In this document: positions 24,425 through 25,635 of the stretch, piece by piece
Position numbering within the stretch: position 1 is the stretch's first letter
Layout of the letters: each line of letters opens with the position of its first letter
Source of the DNA: Pseudomonadota bacterium
Lineage (GTDB): Bacteria; Pseudomonadota; Gammaproteobacteria; Burkholderiales; Thiobacillaceae
Assembly: GCA_030836725.1 (NCBI GenBank)
Contig: JAUPLV010000006.1
Coordinates: 1-25,635, forward strand
Direction of reading: 5' to 3'
DNA: 25,635 bases
The notes under the pieces: generated by a model
Told to the model about the DNA's origin: nothing
Databases searched by the model: none
The model's input: the letters and a program-made list of their open reading frames with translations, nothing else
Position numbers and translations under genes: made by a program

Positions 24425-24643
24425 ATGCGCTACATGGTCGTTATAGAAAAAGGCCCTTCCAGTTACGGTGCTTTCGTTCCGGATTTGCCTGGCTGCATCG
24501 CCGTAGGCGAAACGGAAGCGGAAGCGCTTTCGCTGATTGGAGAAGCGATCCAGTTTCATCTCGAAGACATGAGGGCTGGCGGTCTTCAAATCCCGCCGCC
24601 CGCATCGAAAAGCACTTATGTAGAAGTGGCTCAGGCCGCCTGA
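24425..24643 (+). CDS. hicB: HicB-family antitoxin, short form
   Basis: A 72-residue protein with the HicB partial RNase-H-like fold: YMVVIEKGPSSYGAFVPDLPGCIAVGETEAEAL followed by an amphipathic helix (LIGEAIQFHLEDM). It lacks any C-terminal helix-turn-helix or ribbon-helix-helix DNA-binding domain found in longer HicB proteins, so autorepression may need another route. A strong AAGGAG ribosome site precedes its ATG, which fits higher production of antitoxin than toxin. It binds and blocks HicA. Confidence 0.88.
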   Translation: MRYMVVIEKGPSSYGAFVPDLPGCIAVGETEAEALSLIGEAIQFHLEDMRAGGLQIPPPASKSTYVEVAQAA

Positions 24644-24796
24644 TGCTGCACCTGACGCACCCTGCGCGCAATCGCGACACCTGTTTAGTAATTCGGGATA
24701 AACCGCCCATTCGGCCAAAGCCGCCGGTCATCGGACGCTTGTGGTAACTTGCCTGCGCACGAATTAGGATTCAAAACATATAAAAGGGACAGAGAC

Positions 24797-25186
24797 ATGA
24801 AGTCAGTCAGACAAAGCGGGTTCACCCTGATAGAACTGATGATCACCGTGGCGATCGTCGGCATCCTGGCTTCCATCGCCATTCCGGCCTACACCCAATA
24901 CATCGTTCGCGGACACCGCGCCGCCGCGCAGTCCGAGATGATGGAAATCGCCAACCGCCAGCAGCAGTTTTTCATGGCCAACCGCAGTTATGCGGCCACG
25001 GTGGCGGCCATGGGCTATACGCTTCCCGCCGCAGTGGGTGCGCGCTATACCGCGGCCATAAATGCAAACAACGCGGCCACCCCGCCGAATTTCACCATCA
25101 CCTTCACCGCGACGGGGGCGCAGGCCAGCGATGGCAATCTCACCCTGAACAGCGAGGGCGTTAAAACGCCGGCGGCAAAATGGTAG
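24797..25186 (+). CDS. pilE: Type IV minor pilin PilE-like
   Basis: A 129-residue prepilin. The leader MKSVRQSG ends in the Gly before the prepilin peptidase cut, followed by FTLIELMITVAIVGILASIAIPAY, the class IV N-methylated hydrophobic helix with Glu5. The globular part starts with ANRQQQFFMANRSYA, typical of the PilE/ComP minor-pilin group rather than the major PilA. No Cys occurs in the whole protein, so the usual C-terminal disulfide loop is missing. The frame opens at 24749, but the ATG at 24797 gives the correct short leader. It overlaps pilV by 7 bases. The preceding 153 bases hold no recognised gene. Confidence 0.92.
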   Translation: MKSVRQSGFTLIELMITVAIVGILASIAIPAYTQYIVRGHRAAAQSEMMEIANRQQQFFMANRSYAATVAAMGYTLPAAVGARYTAAINANNAATPPNFTITFTATGAQASDGNLTLNSEGVKTPAAKW

Positions 25187-25635
25187 ACGCCTCCACCCCT
25201 TCAGTGCGTATCCAGCGCGGCACCTCGATGATCGAGGTGCTGGTCACCATCGTCATCCTGACCATAGGCCTGCTGGGTCTGGCCGGGCTGCAGATGCGCC
25301 TGCAAGCATCCGAAATGGAGGCCTATCAGCGTGCCCAGGCCCTGATCCTGGTGAACGACATGGCTGGGCGCATCGCCACCAACCGCACCAATGCGGCGGC
25401 TTATGTCACCGGCGGCACCCCGCTGGGCGCCGGCATGACCTGCTCCAGTTCCACCTCGACCCAGTTGGCCAAGGATACCGGCGAATGGTGCAGCGCCCTG
25501 CAGGGCGCGGCGGAAACGATGGGCGGCAGCGATGTCGGCGCCGTCGTCGGCGGCCGCGGCTGTGTCGAAGACCTCGGGAACAACGAATACCTCATCACCG
25601 TCGCCTGGCAGGGCATGACGCCCGTTTCGGCGCCC
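25180..25635 (+). CDS. pilV: Type IV pilus modification/minor pilin protein PilV (3' end beyond window)
   Basis: The frame is open from the ATG at 25180 to the window edge (152 codons, no stop). After a short leader ending in Gly14, TSMIEVLVTIVILTIGLLGLAGLQ matches the prepilin helix of PilV, including Glu5 after the cut. LILVNDMAGRIATNR is the following PilV block (usually L-x-x-DM-x-x-R-x-x-x-N). Three Cys residues (in MTCSS, EWCSA and RGCVE) are present. It begins within the end of pilE, as in the usual minor-pilin operon, and pilW/pilX would be expected next. Partial at the 3' end. Confidence 0.92.
   Translation, partial: MVDASTPSVRIQRGTSMIEVLVTIVILTIGLLGLAGLQMRLQASEMEAYQRAQALILVNDMAGRIATNRTNAAAYVTGGTPLGAGMTCSSSTSTQLAKDTGEWCSALQGAAETMGGSDVGAVVGGRGCVEDLGNNEYLITVAWQGMTPVSAP

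Overview
The window looks like chromosomal DNA of a GC-rich betaproteobacterium, probably within the Nitrosomonadales (Thiobacillus- or Gallionella-like relatives). The evidence is the high GC, the order mla genes - ABC exporter - bolA/ibaG - murA - short-form hisG, the lipid A and O-antigen genes, and type IV pilin genes beside thiO. No rRNA, tRNA or CRISPR array was seen. Nothing here fixes the genus.

Left part (1-4091): a minus-strand trio (TPR protein, PpiB, LpxH) diverges from cysS. A short DUF72/YecE-like protein follows cysS.

Central envelope operon (about 4140-12704, plus strand): mlaF, mlaE, mlaD, a TolC-family outer membrane protein, mlaC, mlaB, an ABC-2 ATPase and permease pair, ibaG, murA and hisG. 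The mla genes overlap or nearly touch. The unusual member is the TolC-like gene between mlaD and mlaC, where related bacteria often carry mlaA. The permease start has been disturbed: a REP/REPIN element is flanked by a 45-bp duplication of the gene's own first codons, leaving a 59-codon decoy ORF that ends exactly at the working start codon. A second palindromic repeat lies between murA and hisG.

O-antigen and LPS region (12704-22624): after hisG comes a decayed C-terminal fragment resembling a WbpV-type epimerase/reductase, then wbpL-like, wbpM-like and O-antigen-ligase-like genes on plus. Converging from the right is a minus-strand operon: Uma2-family protein, ELM1-family protein, GT4, WaaE-like GT2, GT11 (probable fucosyltransferase) and a second GT4. 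The ELM1 and GT4 genes overlap at an A8 run containing an A AAA AAC heptamer directly before the ELM1 stop.

Right part (22625-25635): REP-type palindromes, then thiO (minus), whose frame carries a 118-bp palindromic repeat that adds about 40 residues without breaking it. A compact hicA-hicB toxin-antitoxin pair and the type IV minor pilin genes pilE and pilV (cut by the window edge) complete the window.

The shared theme is envelope biogenesis: phospholipid transport, peptidoglycan precursor synthesis, lipid A, O-antigen and pili. Palindromic repeats have entered or abutted coding sequence at two places.
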